From positions 672,565 to 712,640 of the forward strand of contig CH672415.1 of NCBI GenBank assembly GCA_000153145.1: a stretch of DNA of 40,076 nt. The letters are read 5' to 3'. Under the pieces are notes generated by a model, which was not told the origin of the DNA, did not search any database, and saw only the letters and a list, made by a program, of their open reading frames with translations. Origin of the DNA: a marine actinobacterium PHSC20C1 (GTDB taxonomy: Bacteria; Actinomycetota; Actinomycetes; Actinomycetales; Microbacteriaceae). Below, in pieces: positions 33,242 through 40,076 of this stretch. Position numbers and translations under genes: made by a program. Position 1 is the stretch's first letter. The number at the start of each line of letters is the position of its first letter.

Positions 33242-33947
33242 TTACCGAACAGCGATTTGATGAACCCAGTGATTCCTAGCGCCGTCGGTAAATCTTTTGC
33301 TGTCCGGGGCGCTGGTACTGATGGTGCTGTGACCGGCCGTGGGGCATGCAGCACAGGTGGTTTAGGTGCTTTCGGTGCTGGGGTAATGATGATGGCGTAG
33401 AGGCCATCACGGTAGTCGGACTGCGTCACTGCTAGGTTCTGCGGACGGCTGTGGACGATCTGCTTCAGTGTGTCGTCGTCGAGCTGTTTCGGGTAGAGCT
33501 TGCCGATTAGAACACCATTGACTTCGACATGGAGGTGCTCCCCATTGCGGATGACTTGGCACTTGTGGTCTCCGGCACCAAGTTCAGCTAACGCCTCCTG
33601 GTGTTTGATGGTCTGCTGAACGTTGACGCGACCTTTGCGGGGAACGTAAACCCATTCAGCCGGTACGAGCACGTCAGCGCCACCATCGCGGTAGGTGAGT
33701 GTGGTGTCGAACACCCCCCCCCCCCGGCCGCATCCAACCATTTGGCAATTTTCTCGGCTCGGGTTGAGGAGAGAAAACCGACCTGATTCTTGCCGACATG
33801 AACACCGACAGCATTCTTGTCGTAACTGTTCTTGGGGTCGCGAATCAGTCTGGCTTTGACAGTTGTTCCGTCCAAGCCAGCTTTTCCAAGTGGAGATCCG
33901 AAGTACCCATCGCCGACTACATGTAGTGCTTCCACTTTGTCCACCAT
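33238..33947 (-). pseudogene. HIRAN-domain protein gene split by a frameshift at a C12 tract
   Basis: ATG at 33947 opens a frame with VKARLIRDPKNSYDKNAV, GVHVGKNQVGFLSSTRAEK and IAKWLDAAG, a HIRAN domain (a DNA-binding module of replication and repair helicases, also found alone in bacterial and phage proteins). At 33714-33725, twelve Cs on the plus strand, the frame must change by one: the continuation VFDTTLTYRDGGADVLVPAE to the end (IKSLFGK, stop at 33238) lies in another frame. Adding one C or removing two would restore about 236 codons. The second half contains LHVEVNGVLIGKLYPKQLDDD and a Pro-rich linker. Either a slippage-controlled gene, a real mutation, or a homopolymer sequencing error. 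Confidence 0.7.
33714..33725. repeat. Homopolymer C12 inside the HIRAN gene
   Basis: Twelve consecutive Cs on the plus strand (Gs in the coding strand) at the exact frame break of the HIRAN gene. The longest homopolymer noticed in the window. Runs of this type slip during replication and are also typical sequencing-error sites. Confidence 0.9.
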
Positions 33948-34075
33948 TCACCTCATTCCTTCGGCTGACAATATCTCATTGAAACGACACCGTCAGTTTT
34001 CAAGCAAGTTGAGACGTCTGCCGGAGTTTAAGCGCATTCACCGGCTCAGGCGTTTTCGCCACACGCGGAAAGTGA

Positions 34076-34227
34076 TTACTCCGGTTGTGAGTCTTGGGCA
34101 CCGGCTAGTGCAGCAAAAGCTTCACGCAGCCCAGGTCGGTCACGATTCGTTCCCGTCAGCCCATGGTCGACATAGATGCGGTCGGGGCGACACCAAGGGC
34201 TGGGAGGCCATCACGTTGCGCGGGGGT
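34076..34227 (-). pseudogene. Serine recombinase (resolvase/invertase) remnant
   Basis: Minus-strand fragments TPAQRDGLPALGVAP and, one frame over, DRIYVDHGLTGTNRDRPGLREAFAALAG match the catalytic domain of Tn3-type resolvases in the stretch after the active-site Ser; the frame change is at about 34190. The N-terminal YIRVS segment, the C-terminal half of the domain and the HTH are absent. The frame ends at 34076-34078. The 33948-34075 and 34228-34286 flanks hold no gene I can name. A decayed transposon is the likely source. Confidence 0.7.
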
Positions 34228-34286
34228 TTATGAATGGTTGCCTCTCACCTGAATTGGTCAGTGGGGAGGTCATGTGGTGGAGGGGT

Positions 34287-34619
34287 TTACGTCAAGGGGA
34301 TATCACCCACCTCATATGCTGTACGCCCATCCAGGACCGCAACACAAAAACCACGGGCCATCAGAACTCGTGCAGAGACATACGCCTGGTCGGTATTTGC
34401 AAGCAGCGGAACGGACACCCCGTCACCTCGTTTGAGGAGAGACGCATCGAGGCCACCAACATCAAAAAGGTGGGCCAGGTCATCGAGGGCAACTTGGCAA
34501 TCCCTTTTGGAAGGGTGGTCGAGCAACCTGATTTGAATGAAAGCGGAGTGAATTGTCAGGCTGAGCGAACGGTTCCGCCGAGCTAGGTTCAAGACCCGCT
34601 TCTGTGTTGTTGTCGTCAT
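34287..34619 (-). CDS. Small protein of unknown function with a shared upstream box
   Basis: A 110-residue frame, not recognised. It has a basic N-terminus (TQKRVLNLARRNRSLSLTI), a mixed middle (DDLAHLFDVGGLDASLLKRGDG) and a C-terminus ARVLMARGFCVAVLDGRTAYEVGDI; no signal peptide or membrane segment. Strong support for being real is the 19-base sequence directly before its ATG (34620-34638), almost identical to that before the ATPase gene at 40021. No Shine-Dalgarno sequence is visible, so translation may be leaderless or unusual. It lies 28 bp downstream of the sigma-factor gene in the same direction. Confidence 0.55.
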   Translation of the reverse strand: MTTTTQKRVLNLARRNRSLSLTIHSAFIQIRLLDHPSKRDCQVALDDLAHLFDVGGLDASLLKRGDGVSVPLLANTDQAYVSARVLMARGFCVAVLDGRTAYEVGDIPLT

Positions 34620-34638
34620 ACTTCTATATGGTGCATTT
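34620..34638 (-). promoter_or_regulatory. Shared 19-base box, AAATGCACCATATAGAAGT
   Basis: Directly abuts the ATG at 34619. It matches the box at 40022-40040 in 17 of 19 positions, and the following ATGAC is also the same. The core TGCACCATATA contains an AT-rich -10-like element very near the start codon, and ATGCACCAT could be a recognition site. Two occurrences at gene starts within one module indicate function. Confidence 0.6.
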
Positions 34639-34647
34639 CAGCCGGGA

Positions 34648-35382
34648 TTACCGGTCCGAGACCAAAACTGCATTCCGCAGTCTTGCCAATGCCTTCTTTT
34701 CAATCTCAGAAATCCGTCGCTGGTCAATATTTAGCGCTGCGGAGATAGCAGCTTGGCCGGGGGCGCTGCAAGCTCCGGGGAGCTCGAATCGGGCGAGCAG
34801 AACCTCACGTTCAATTCGCGGGATTTCGCTCAGCATCCCGTCCAGAAAAATCTGCTCAACGACGGTTTGCTCAACTCCCCGAGCGTCCGAAATCAGGACA
34901 TCTGCTGCGGTACCAGGAGCATCAGATGAAAGAGGGGCATCCAGCTGGGTCGGAAAATGCCAAGCACTCGCTTCCGATGCGAGCGCCGCATTGGCTGCGT
35001 AACGTTCGGATATGCGGTCCCGATTCCCGACCAGTTCAGCATCAAATGCATGCTTGGGGATGGATACGCTGCGGCCCGAAAGTCGAATTGCCTTCCAGAT
35101 AGCTCCCTGAACGAATGCTGTTGAGTAGCCCGCAAAACGGCCACGAGTGGGGTCGAACGTCTTCGCTGCCTCGACGAGGCCGAAGTACGCCTCACTATTC
35201 AAATCATCGAGGTCGACGCCGCGGCCAGTGAATTTATGCGACAAAGATTTCGCCCATGCATAGCCGCTCATCGCGAGTTCATGCACAGCTTCCATCTCAC
35301 CATTCGAGATACGGGCTGCAAGCGCCGCTTCGCGCTCCGGAGTGGGGGCCTGAGTGCCGGGAAGGTCATTACGTTGTGCCAT
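34648..35382 (-). CDS. Sigma-70-like factor of the mobile module
   Basis: A 244-residue protein with region 2 at about 56-102 (VDLDDLNSEAYFGLVEAAKTFDPTRGRFAGYSTAFVQGAIWKAI, equivalent to core-binding and -10 recognition) and region 4 at about 182-238 (AAISAALNIDQRRISEIEKKALARLRNA, the -35-binding helix-turn-helix). Region 1.1 is absent and region 3 is short or divergent, so it is an alternative factor. ATG 35382 is preferred over an upstream in-frame start at 35427 because AGGTGG lies ten bases before it. A 10-bp hairpin lies just upstream in the leader. It probably directs transcription of the element's own genes. Confidence 0.85.
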   Translation of the reverse strand: MAQRNDLPGTQAPTPEREAALAARISNGEMEAVHELAMSGYAWAKSLSHKFTGRGVDLDDLNSEAYFGLVEAAKTFDPTRGRFAGYSTAFVQGAIWKAIRLSGRSVSIPKHAFDAELVGNRDRISERYAANAALASEASAWHFPTQLDAPLSSDAPGTAADVLISDARGVEQTVVEQIFLDGMLSEIPRIEREVLLARFELPGACSAPGQAAISAALNIDQRRISEIEKKALARLRNAVLVSDR

Positions 35383-35402
35383 GGGGTTCCACCTAAGAGG
35401 TC

Positions 35403-35427
35403 GTGAGGAACCTGGGCGGTTCCTCAC
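35403..35427 (-). promoter_or_regulatory. Hairpin in the leader of the sigma-factor gene
   Basis: GTGAGGAACC (35403-35412) and GGTTCCTCAC (35418-35427) are perfect 10-bp arms around a 5-base loop, ending 20 bases before the sigma ATG. It may be an attenuator, an mRNA-stabilising stem or part of the end of the polymerase transcript. The remaining 35428-35510 is an AT-richer gap with no gene. Confidence 0.5.
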
Positions 35428-35510
35428 TTACTTAGATGCGGCAAAACAAGGTCTCAAGGACGCGTACTAAAAGATTTATGCAAAAGAACTTCTACGGGGC
35501 TCTTCAAGAG

Positions 35511-35540
35511 TGACCCGAGAGCGCATACGCCCTCGGGTCA
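35511..35540 (-). terminator. Terminator-like hairpin after the DNA polymerase gene
   Basis: TGACCCGAG (35511-35519) and CTCGGGTCA (35532-35540) are perfect 9-bp arms, and the inner GCG/CGC can pair as well. It lies 15 bases past the polymerase stop. No T-run follows on the minus strand, so termination would need a factor or be partial. Confidence 0.5.
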
Positions 35541-35555
35541 TTAGGCATCGGGCAG

Positions 35556-37109
35556 TTACCTACTCCAAGACCCCCCAAGCTGTTTAGTCTGACCAGTGAC
35601 CGTCATGTTCAAAAACGGGACAGTCATGGCCTCTTCCAAAAGAGCTGAGCTCCGGAATACATCCCCCTGAGAAGATTGGAGCAAAATCTCATCATGTATG
35701 GGGAGTGTTAGACGATCGGCACCCAAAAGCTCTACAACATTCTTGAGGCCGACATAGAACACATCAGCGGCACTCGCCTGAATCATCAAATTGGGAGTCT
35801 GATACGGGCCTCTATTCGGGACAGGCAACAACCGGCCCCACGGGGTTCGTAGCTCCTTACCGGCGATAGCATCAGCCTTCAAACCCTCGCAGTAGGCATT
35901 CAACGCCGGGAATGAATCCCAGACTGAACGGATGGTTTCAGTGGCTTCCGCTTTCGAAATCCCCAACTGCTGACTAAGCCCCTGGGCGCCACGGCCATAG
36001 AGAATACCCAAGAAAATCGTTTTACATGTGGCACGTGCAATATCGTCCTCACGTGCCTGTTCCCCAAAGACTTTCACCGCGAGCTCCCGATAAACATCCG
36101 TGGTCGACAAAGCCTCCTGAAGGCCCTCATCTTGTGAGAGTGCGGCCGCCACCGTTGGTTCTGCCCTGTCAAAATCTAGTGAGATAAAAACAGCCCCGTC
36201 TTCGGGGATGATGAGACTGCGGTACTTCTTAGACAGGGAAGTGAGTGCCGGACCCGTCACACTCCCACGACCTGTCTTCGCCCCTCTCAGATGCACCATG
36301 GGGAAGACGTGGCCATCATCGTGGAGGTTATTTGCAATCTGGTTGAGGCTGAGACGCGCCGACCTTCTACTTGCCGCTGCGCGAAAACGTCCCCAAAAAT
36401 AGCGGCCCTCAGAGCTATCAGGAATCTGCGCCCGGTCAAAGAAATCCCGACTCAACGACGGGCGCCCATCAAAATCTCTGATGGTGATGTCGCGCCCCGC
36501 CAACCATCCAGTGACAGCTTCCGCCTGAGCATCCGTGCCCACCGCCGAAAGATCGATCCCGTCCTCCGCAGTTGCCGCAGCAGTCACACTGCGGTTCAAG
36601 TCCTGAGCCTCACGCAAACCCTCGACATCGACACGGACTCCACGCCGCTGCGATTCGCGGAACGCCTGGTCAAGCGCGACAGTCAGATTCATCATCAGGT
36701 GGCCCGCAGCCGGAACTTGAAGTGCCAGCGCCTTCATCAGAGAAGCGGCCTGGCGGGCGCGCGGGCCTGCACCCGGTGCCATTAGGGGAAGCTCCACGCC
36801 GGGGTGTGCTGAGTGGAACGCCACAGCAACGTCGTTAATCCACGAGAAGTCCTCCAAATCGTATTCAGTAACACGAGCCAAGGTATGAACAACCTCTGGA
36901 GACATAGCCCATGCCCGGCGTTGACGATCCTGAATTTTGGATGCCACCGCGCGGACCAGGAACTCATCAGCAATGTCAACCGTCCACGCCGTCTTCAGAT
37001 CTGCGACCCCAAGGACGGTGCCCGGGGCGTTGAGTGCAATGCCGAGTGGGCGCTTCTCTACAAGCCACTTATCGAAGGTCGGCAAAGTTGCTGCCGTTAC
37101 GAGCGTCAT
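35556..37109 (-). CDS. Short family A DNA polymerase
   Basis: A 517-residue replicative-type polymerase with all three family A palm/finger motifs. Motif A is VFISLDFDRAEPTVAAALS (metal ligand D312, E317), motif B is RATCKTIFLGILYG (R359, K363, Y371), and motif C is LPIHDEIL (H472, D473, E474). TGRGSVTGPALTSLSKKYR is the thumb/palm segment. There is no 5'-nuclease domain and the first 220 residues show no clear exonuclease acids, so it is about half the size of cellular Pol I, as in phage and plasmid enzymes. ATG 37109 overlaps the upstream ATPase stop (ATGA), so the two are made together and probably work together in replication. Confidence 0.92.
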   Translation of the reverse strand: MTLVTAATLPTFDKWLVEKRPLGIALNAPGTVLGVADLKTAWTVDIADEFLVRAVASKIQDRQRRAWAMSPEVVHTLARVTEYDLEDFSWINDVAVAFHSAHPGVELPLMAPGAGPRARQAASLMKALALQVPAAGHLMMNLTVALDQAFRESQRRGVRVDVEGLREAQDLNRSVTAAATAEDGIDLSAVGTDAQAEAVTGWLAGRDITIRDFDGRPSLSRDFFDRAQIPDSSEGRYFWGRFRAAASRRSARLSLNQIANNLHDDGHVFPMVHLRGAKTGRGSVTGPALTSLSKKYRSLIIPEDGAVFISLDFDRAEPTVAAALSQDEGLQEALSTTDVYRELAVKVFGEQAREDDIARATCKTIFLGILYGRGAQGLSQQLGISKAEATETIRSVWDSFPALNAYCEGLKADAIAGKELRTPWGRLLPVPNRGPYQTPNLMIQASAADVFYVGLKNVVELLGADRLTLPIHDEILLQSSQGDVFRSSALLEEAMTVPFLNMTVTGQTKQLGGSWSR

Positions 37110-40021
37110 GCTGCGAGCGATTCAGAAAGAGCTGTGACAACCCACATAGGGGCCTGCCCCTGTTGTTCCACCAAAAGGAGGTTGTGGCGTTGACCCGCAG
37201 CTACAGCAGTTGCTGCTGTGGCGAGCAGGGCTGCTCGCCATGCTTTCGGCTCATCGTTGGGGTGCGCGAACGGACCACGGAGCTCTTCAGGCAGTTCGAT
37301 TGGTGCCCCATTGCTTTCATCCGTGATTGTTGCCCGGAGTGCACTGGTCAGCATCAACGTCGCGCCTCTACGGGCAAACAACGTAGCCAGAAGTGTCTGC
37401 CACTGAGGGGACAGCGCAGGAGTACCTTCCCCCACGCCAATCTGGGAGGTGCGGGGGTCCAACTCGTTACCGGCTTTGTCCCATCCGGTAATTTGCCACC
37501 GTGCAACGCGGTTCGATTTCTCTGACTGAGTCACAGTGTCAATGCGAAAATAGCCACCCTCAACGGGTATAGATGAACCCAAAATGGTTCCAAGGGTGCG
37601 GCCCCACTCGCGATTCGCCGCCCGGTCGGACTCGAAACGGAGTGATGATAGCGCCGGCGGCAGAATCGGAAGGGAATCGGCGTTACCTGTCGTAGTCAGG
37701 GTACGCAGGACACTGGCTTCAGCGGACTTGCCCTTAAGTTGGCGCCAAGCATAGACAAGGAACTCCGCCCAGTCGTCAGAAAGAGTGCTCGACGCATCAA
37801 CACTTTCGAGCCAGCCCTCCAATGCCAGGAGGCCCACCTCCCTGCCATCCTCCGTAGTCAGGTGAGAGGCGGCGCCGACAATTCGGGCCGCCCAGTCATG
37901 GCTAAAACCAAGGCCAGGGATGATGCGTGACGGACCCGCCTGAATGCCATGCAGCAGAATCGTGTGCACAGCGGCGACAAGCAGGGGGCGAGCACCCACC
38001 ACATATTCAAGGAGAGATGGGTGGCGAAACCCAGTGCGGCTCAACACCGACCCCACACCGGAATAGGCATACCGAATGGGAAGGAACCGGCGGCTAGTGT
38101 CCCCTTTGAGGTGCACCCGGTTTCCACAGGCAGTCACAACTACGCCGGAGGCGGGCAAAGTGGTGGAAACTCCGAGCTTGCGGACAGCGAATTCGCCGTC
38201 TGTGGCCGTGGTCAACTTTGTGATGACCTCCCCATCTACGCCTGTGCCTCTGACGACCTCGTCCGCGTGGAAGAATCTGTTCTTCTCGCTAATTAGGGCG
38301 CCTAACCGTTTCTCGTTCTCTGTGTCGGCTTCTGCTGTGGCCTTGAAGTCTGTGCAGCCAGGGTGTCCCTGAGCGATTAGTCGTCCAATGAGCAGCGAGA
38401 GACTCTTACCAGTGCCGGCGTCGGATGCTGTAGCAAGGAACCCCACAGAGCCCGTAGTGATAGAACGGCCTACGGCAGTGAGGATGTACAACATGTGGCG
38501 CGCCCTGTCACCATCCGTGGCATATGGCAGGTCGTTCATGAGCTCCAGGTTGAGAAACTCATAAGCCGCTTGGGCTTCTGCGCGAGTCGGGTTTTCGGGT
38601 ACAGAATAGGCAGCCCACTTCGCTCGCTCCCGATGGGGGATTACGACCAATGCGCGGGCCTTTCGGTCATACCCAGGAATCGAAGCAATGCGGCCAGTTG
38701 ACGTCAGAATCGGGCCTGTGCTGACATGCTCAACAGGAGGTAGCACCCCGGGGTTCTCCAGGTTTGCCAACACTGCCCGGACAATGTTCGAGTCAATCCG
38801 GGCGGAGTACGTGGTCTTCGTCCCCTTTTTCGTCTCTGTCTGATAGACGGGTTGGGCGGCTGCTAGAAGCAGCGTTCCCGCATTCGCCTCGTTCCAAACG
38901 CGGACCGTGCCTGATGGCATATAGCTCACGATGGCCTGGTGTACGCCGGAGGTGGCCTGCATTGAGAATGCGAGCGGCAGAGTGCTATCGCTCGCCGAGC
39001 GGGCATCACGAACTGCTTCCGAGAATGCTTTGACGATGAGGCCAGAGTCTTGGTTCATCTCAATCTCTCTGCGTTTTCCACCGGCGACCAGTGATTCAAT
39101 GACGGGAGGGACATGCCCCTCCGTTACGAGCCAGGATGCCGCAGCGTCGGGGTTGCCCGCGTGTTCGGGGTCCAGAGTGATGAGGTCAAAGGCTCGGAGG
39201 GTGGTCCGAGCCGTAGTTCCGGGGCTTGTGACGAATACGCAAATGTCACGGATGAGTTCGGCCTGCTCCCCATCTCGGCGGTATTGGGTCGCAGGTCCAT
39301 CTGCTGAGACTTCCAGCCAACCAAGCTCGGCAAGGGACCGGGACATCTCCGAAATACCAGTTGAGCGGTTGAACTGGTCACGAACGGTATTGGTAAGAGG
39401 GGCCTGGGCGCGGATGTCATAACCAGACGCCCGATTGTCTGAGGTGTCACTCATGATGTCGATGATTACGCCCAGGCCAAGAAGTTCAGAAGGGGTGACG
39501 GAAGTCAGTTTGCCTTGTGACCCAGAGAGCAGGGGGCGTACATCCTTGGATTTTCCGAATGCCAAGTTGCCCAGAACTTTGTTACCACGGGTAGCAGTAC
39601 GGCTGGGGAGTGCCTCAATGAGTGAGATAAATTGGGCGTCCGAGGCGCACTTGACGCCGAGCCAGTAGCTTGCCAGCTCTGTAGCTACGCCTTCTGACCA
39701 GCCCTTGTTGAGCTTCTTCATGAGGGGTTCACACGAAGCCTGGGTGGCGGCATCTGTGAGGACATCCCCAAAAAAGCTATTGTCCTTTGTCGGTAGTTCG
39801 AGGACGAGCGGATAGACGGCCCCTGTTCCCGACAGGATTTTGCCCTGAATGCCCAGACGCACCGGCAGGTCAAAGACCGAACCATCCTCAATCGCTTCCA
39901 TGTCTATTGCATGGGTGGGAGAGGCAACAGTTAGACCCTTGGTCGTAAGAGAGCGGAAGCGTGATAGGACCTCTCCGCGGCGGGTGTCTTCCTTGGGGTC
40001 GAGGGTAGGTGAGTCGGTCAT
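37106..40021 (-). CDS. Large AAA-type ATPase, probable replication helicase or initiator
   Basis: A 971-residue protein. The ATPase core is at about 500-670: Walker A SDAGTGKS (533-540), Walker B NRFFHADEVV with D587/E588, a sensor Asn in VVVTACGNRVHLKG and probable arginine fingers R644/R645 (GDTSRRFLPIRY). This order resembles the D5/SF3-like helicases of phages and plasmids. The first 500 residues show no primase, HUH nuclease or polymerase motif I can see but include helical DNA-binding-like parts (TNTVRDQFNRSTGISEMSRSLAELGWLEVS). ATG 40021 is chosen because the conserved 19-base box abuts it; the longer frame to 40075 runs through that box. It overlaps the polymerase gene by four bases. 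Confidence 0.75.
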   Translation of the reverse strand: MTDSPTLDPKEDTRRGEVLSRFRSLTTKGLTVASPTHAIDMEAIEDGSVFDLPVRLGIQGKILSGTGAVYPLVLELPTKDNSFFGDVLTDAATQASCEPLMKKLNKGWSEGVATELASYWLGVKCASDAQFISLIEALPSRTATRGNKVLGNLAFGKSKDVRPLLSGSQGKLTSVTPSELLGLGVIIDIMSDTSDNRASGYDIRAQAPLTNTVRDQFNRSTGISEMSRSLAELGWLEVSADGPATQYRRDGEQAELIRDICVFVTSPGTTARTTLRAFDLITLDPEHAGNPDAAASWLVTEGHVPPVIESLVAGGKRREIEMNQDSGLIVKAFSEAVRDARSASDSTLPLAFSMQATSGVHQAIVSYMPSGTVRVWNEANAGTLLLAAAQPVYQTETKKGTKTTYSARIDSNIVRAVLANLENPGVLPPVEHVSTGPILTSTGRIASIPGYDRKARALVVIPHRERAKWAAYSVPENPTRAEAQAAYEFLNLELMNDLPYATDGDRARHMLYILTAVGRSITTGSVGFLATASDAGTGKSLSLLIGRLIAQGHPGCTDFKATAEADTENEKRLGALISEKNRFFHADEVVRGTGVDGEVITKLTTATDGEFAVRKLGVSTTLPASGVVVTACGNRVHLKGDTSRRFLPIRYAYSGVGSVLSRTGFRHPSLLEYVVGARPLLVAAVHTILLHGIQAGPSRIIPGLGFSHDWAARIVGAASHLTTEDGREVGLLALEGWLESVDASSTLSDDWAEFLVYAWRQLKGKSAEASVLRTLTTTGNADSLPILPPALSSLRFESDRAANREWGRTLGTILGSSIPVEGGYFRIDTVTQSEKSNRVARWQITGWDKAGNELDPRTSQIGVGEGTPALSPQWQTLLATLFARRGATLMLTSALRATITDESNGAPIELPEELRGPFAHPNDEPKAWRAALLATAATAVAAGQRHNLLLVEQQGQAPMWVVTALSESLAA

Positions 40022-40040
40022 ACTTATATATGGTGCATTC
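40022..40040 (-). promoter_or_regulatory. Shared 19-base box, GAATGCACCATATATAAGT
   Basis: Directly abuts the ATG of the large ATPase gene and matches the box before the small unknown gene (34620-34638) at 17 of 19 positions. No Shine-Dalgarno sequence is visible between box and ATG. The remaining 40041-40076 runs to the window edge with no gene visible. Confidence 0.6.
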
Positions 40041-40076
40041 CGCGTCGTAATACCGCTTTTTGGAAAGAATCTCAAA

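Noticed and set aside
33588-33947. 119-codon frame as a complete gene
   Set aside because: After the C12 tract it turns into low-quality sequence; the real continuation is in the neighbouring frame.
34176-34586. 136-codon plus-strand frame
   Set aside because: Antisense to the small unknown gene and the recombinase remnant; no motif and poor composition.
37034-37525. 163-codon plus-strand frame across the ATPase/polymerase junction
   Set aside because: Cys- and Arg-rich shadow opposite two overlapping genes with clear motifs.

Overview
The window looks like part of a plasmid or other mobile replicon from a high-GC actinobacterium. Evidence for the host group is the GC-rich third codon positions, frequent GTG/TTG starts, chained 4-base gene overlaps, a FadR-type GntR regulator, and transposases of types common in Actinomycetota. 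The plasmid reading comes from the right end, where a family A DNA polymerase, a large AAA-type ATPase and a private sigma factor lie beside repeat-rich non-coding DNA. The species cannot be named from the sequence. REGION 1 (1-2640), mobile DNA: a frame-broken ISAzo13-type transposase, cut by the window edge, is followed by an intact IS1380-type element (975-2624) with 16-bp terminal inverted repeats and a 5-bp target duplication. REGION 2 (2640-8351), uptake: a lipoprotein binding protein, two permeases and two ATPases form one dipeptide/oligopeptide-family ABC importer operon; a palindrome sits between its -35 and -10. REGION 3 (8398-14469), first catabolic arm: 3-hydroxyacyl-CoA dehydrogenase, a MenB/BadI-type crotonase, two ordinary enoyl-CoA hydratases, an acyl-CoA dehydrogenase, and a thiolase-fold protein with a DUF35 zinc-ribbon/OB-fold partner. 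The last two look like a side-chain retro-aldolase pair (Ltp2/DUF35 type) rather than a thiolase. REGION 4 (14484-15342), control: a GntR/FCD repressor gene convergent with arm one and divergent from arm two, with two perfect palindromes in the divergent promoter. REGION 5 (15360-31199), second arm: five CaiB/BaiF-family proteins (one probably an alpha-methylacyl-CoA racemase), two more acyl-CoA dehydrogenases, a luciferase-like flavin enzyme, an MFS carrier, a double-hotdog MaoC hydratase, an atypical crotonase, an SDR, both electron-transfer-flavoprotein subunits and a membrane cytochrome b. Together arms one and two contain the parts to import an acid, load it with CoA by transfer (no acyl-CoA ligase is present), set methyl stereochemistry, run beta-oxidation, split a branched or tertiary-alcohol side chain by retro-aldol cleavage, possibly open a ring, and pass electrons through ETF to the membrane. 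The substrate is unknown; an isoprenoid, alicyclic or steroid-like acid is my inference. REGION 6 (31200-32530): a truncated IS481-type element, then about 1.1 kb of apparently non-coding DNA rich in short repeats (GCGATAGCCG x3, GCAACnnnATGT x5, CGGTGAAGTCAG-like x3), a candidate origin or partition locus. REGION 7 (32533-40021), right module: a truncated unknown gene, remnants, a HIRAN-domain gene broken at a C12 tract, a serine-recombinase remnant, a small unknown gene, a sigma-70-like factor, a short family A DNA polymerase, and a large AAA-type ATPase overlapping it by 4 bp. The ATPase gene and the small unknown gene share a nearly identical 19-base upstream box. No tRNA, rRNA or CRISPR was seen.
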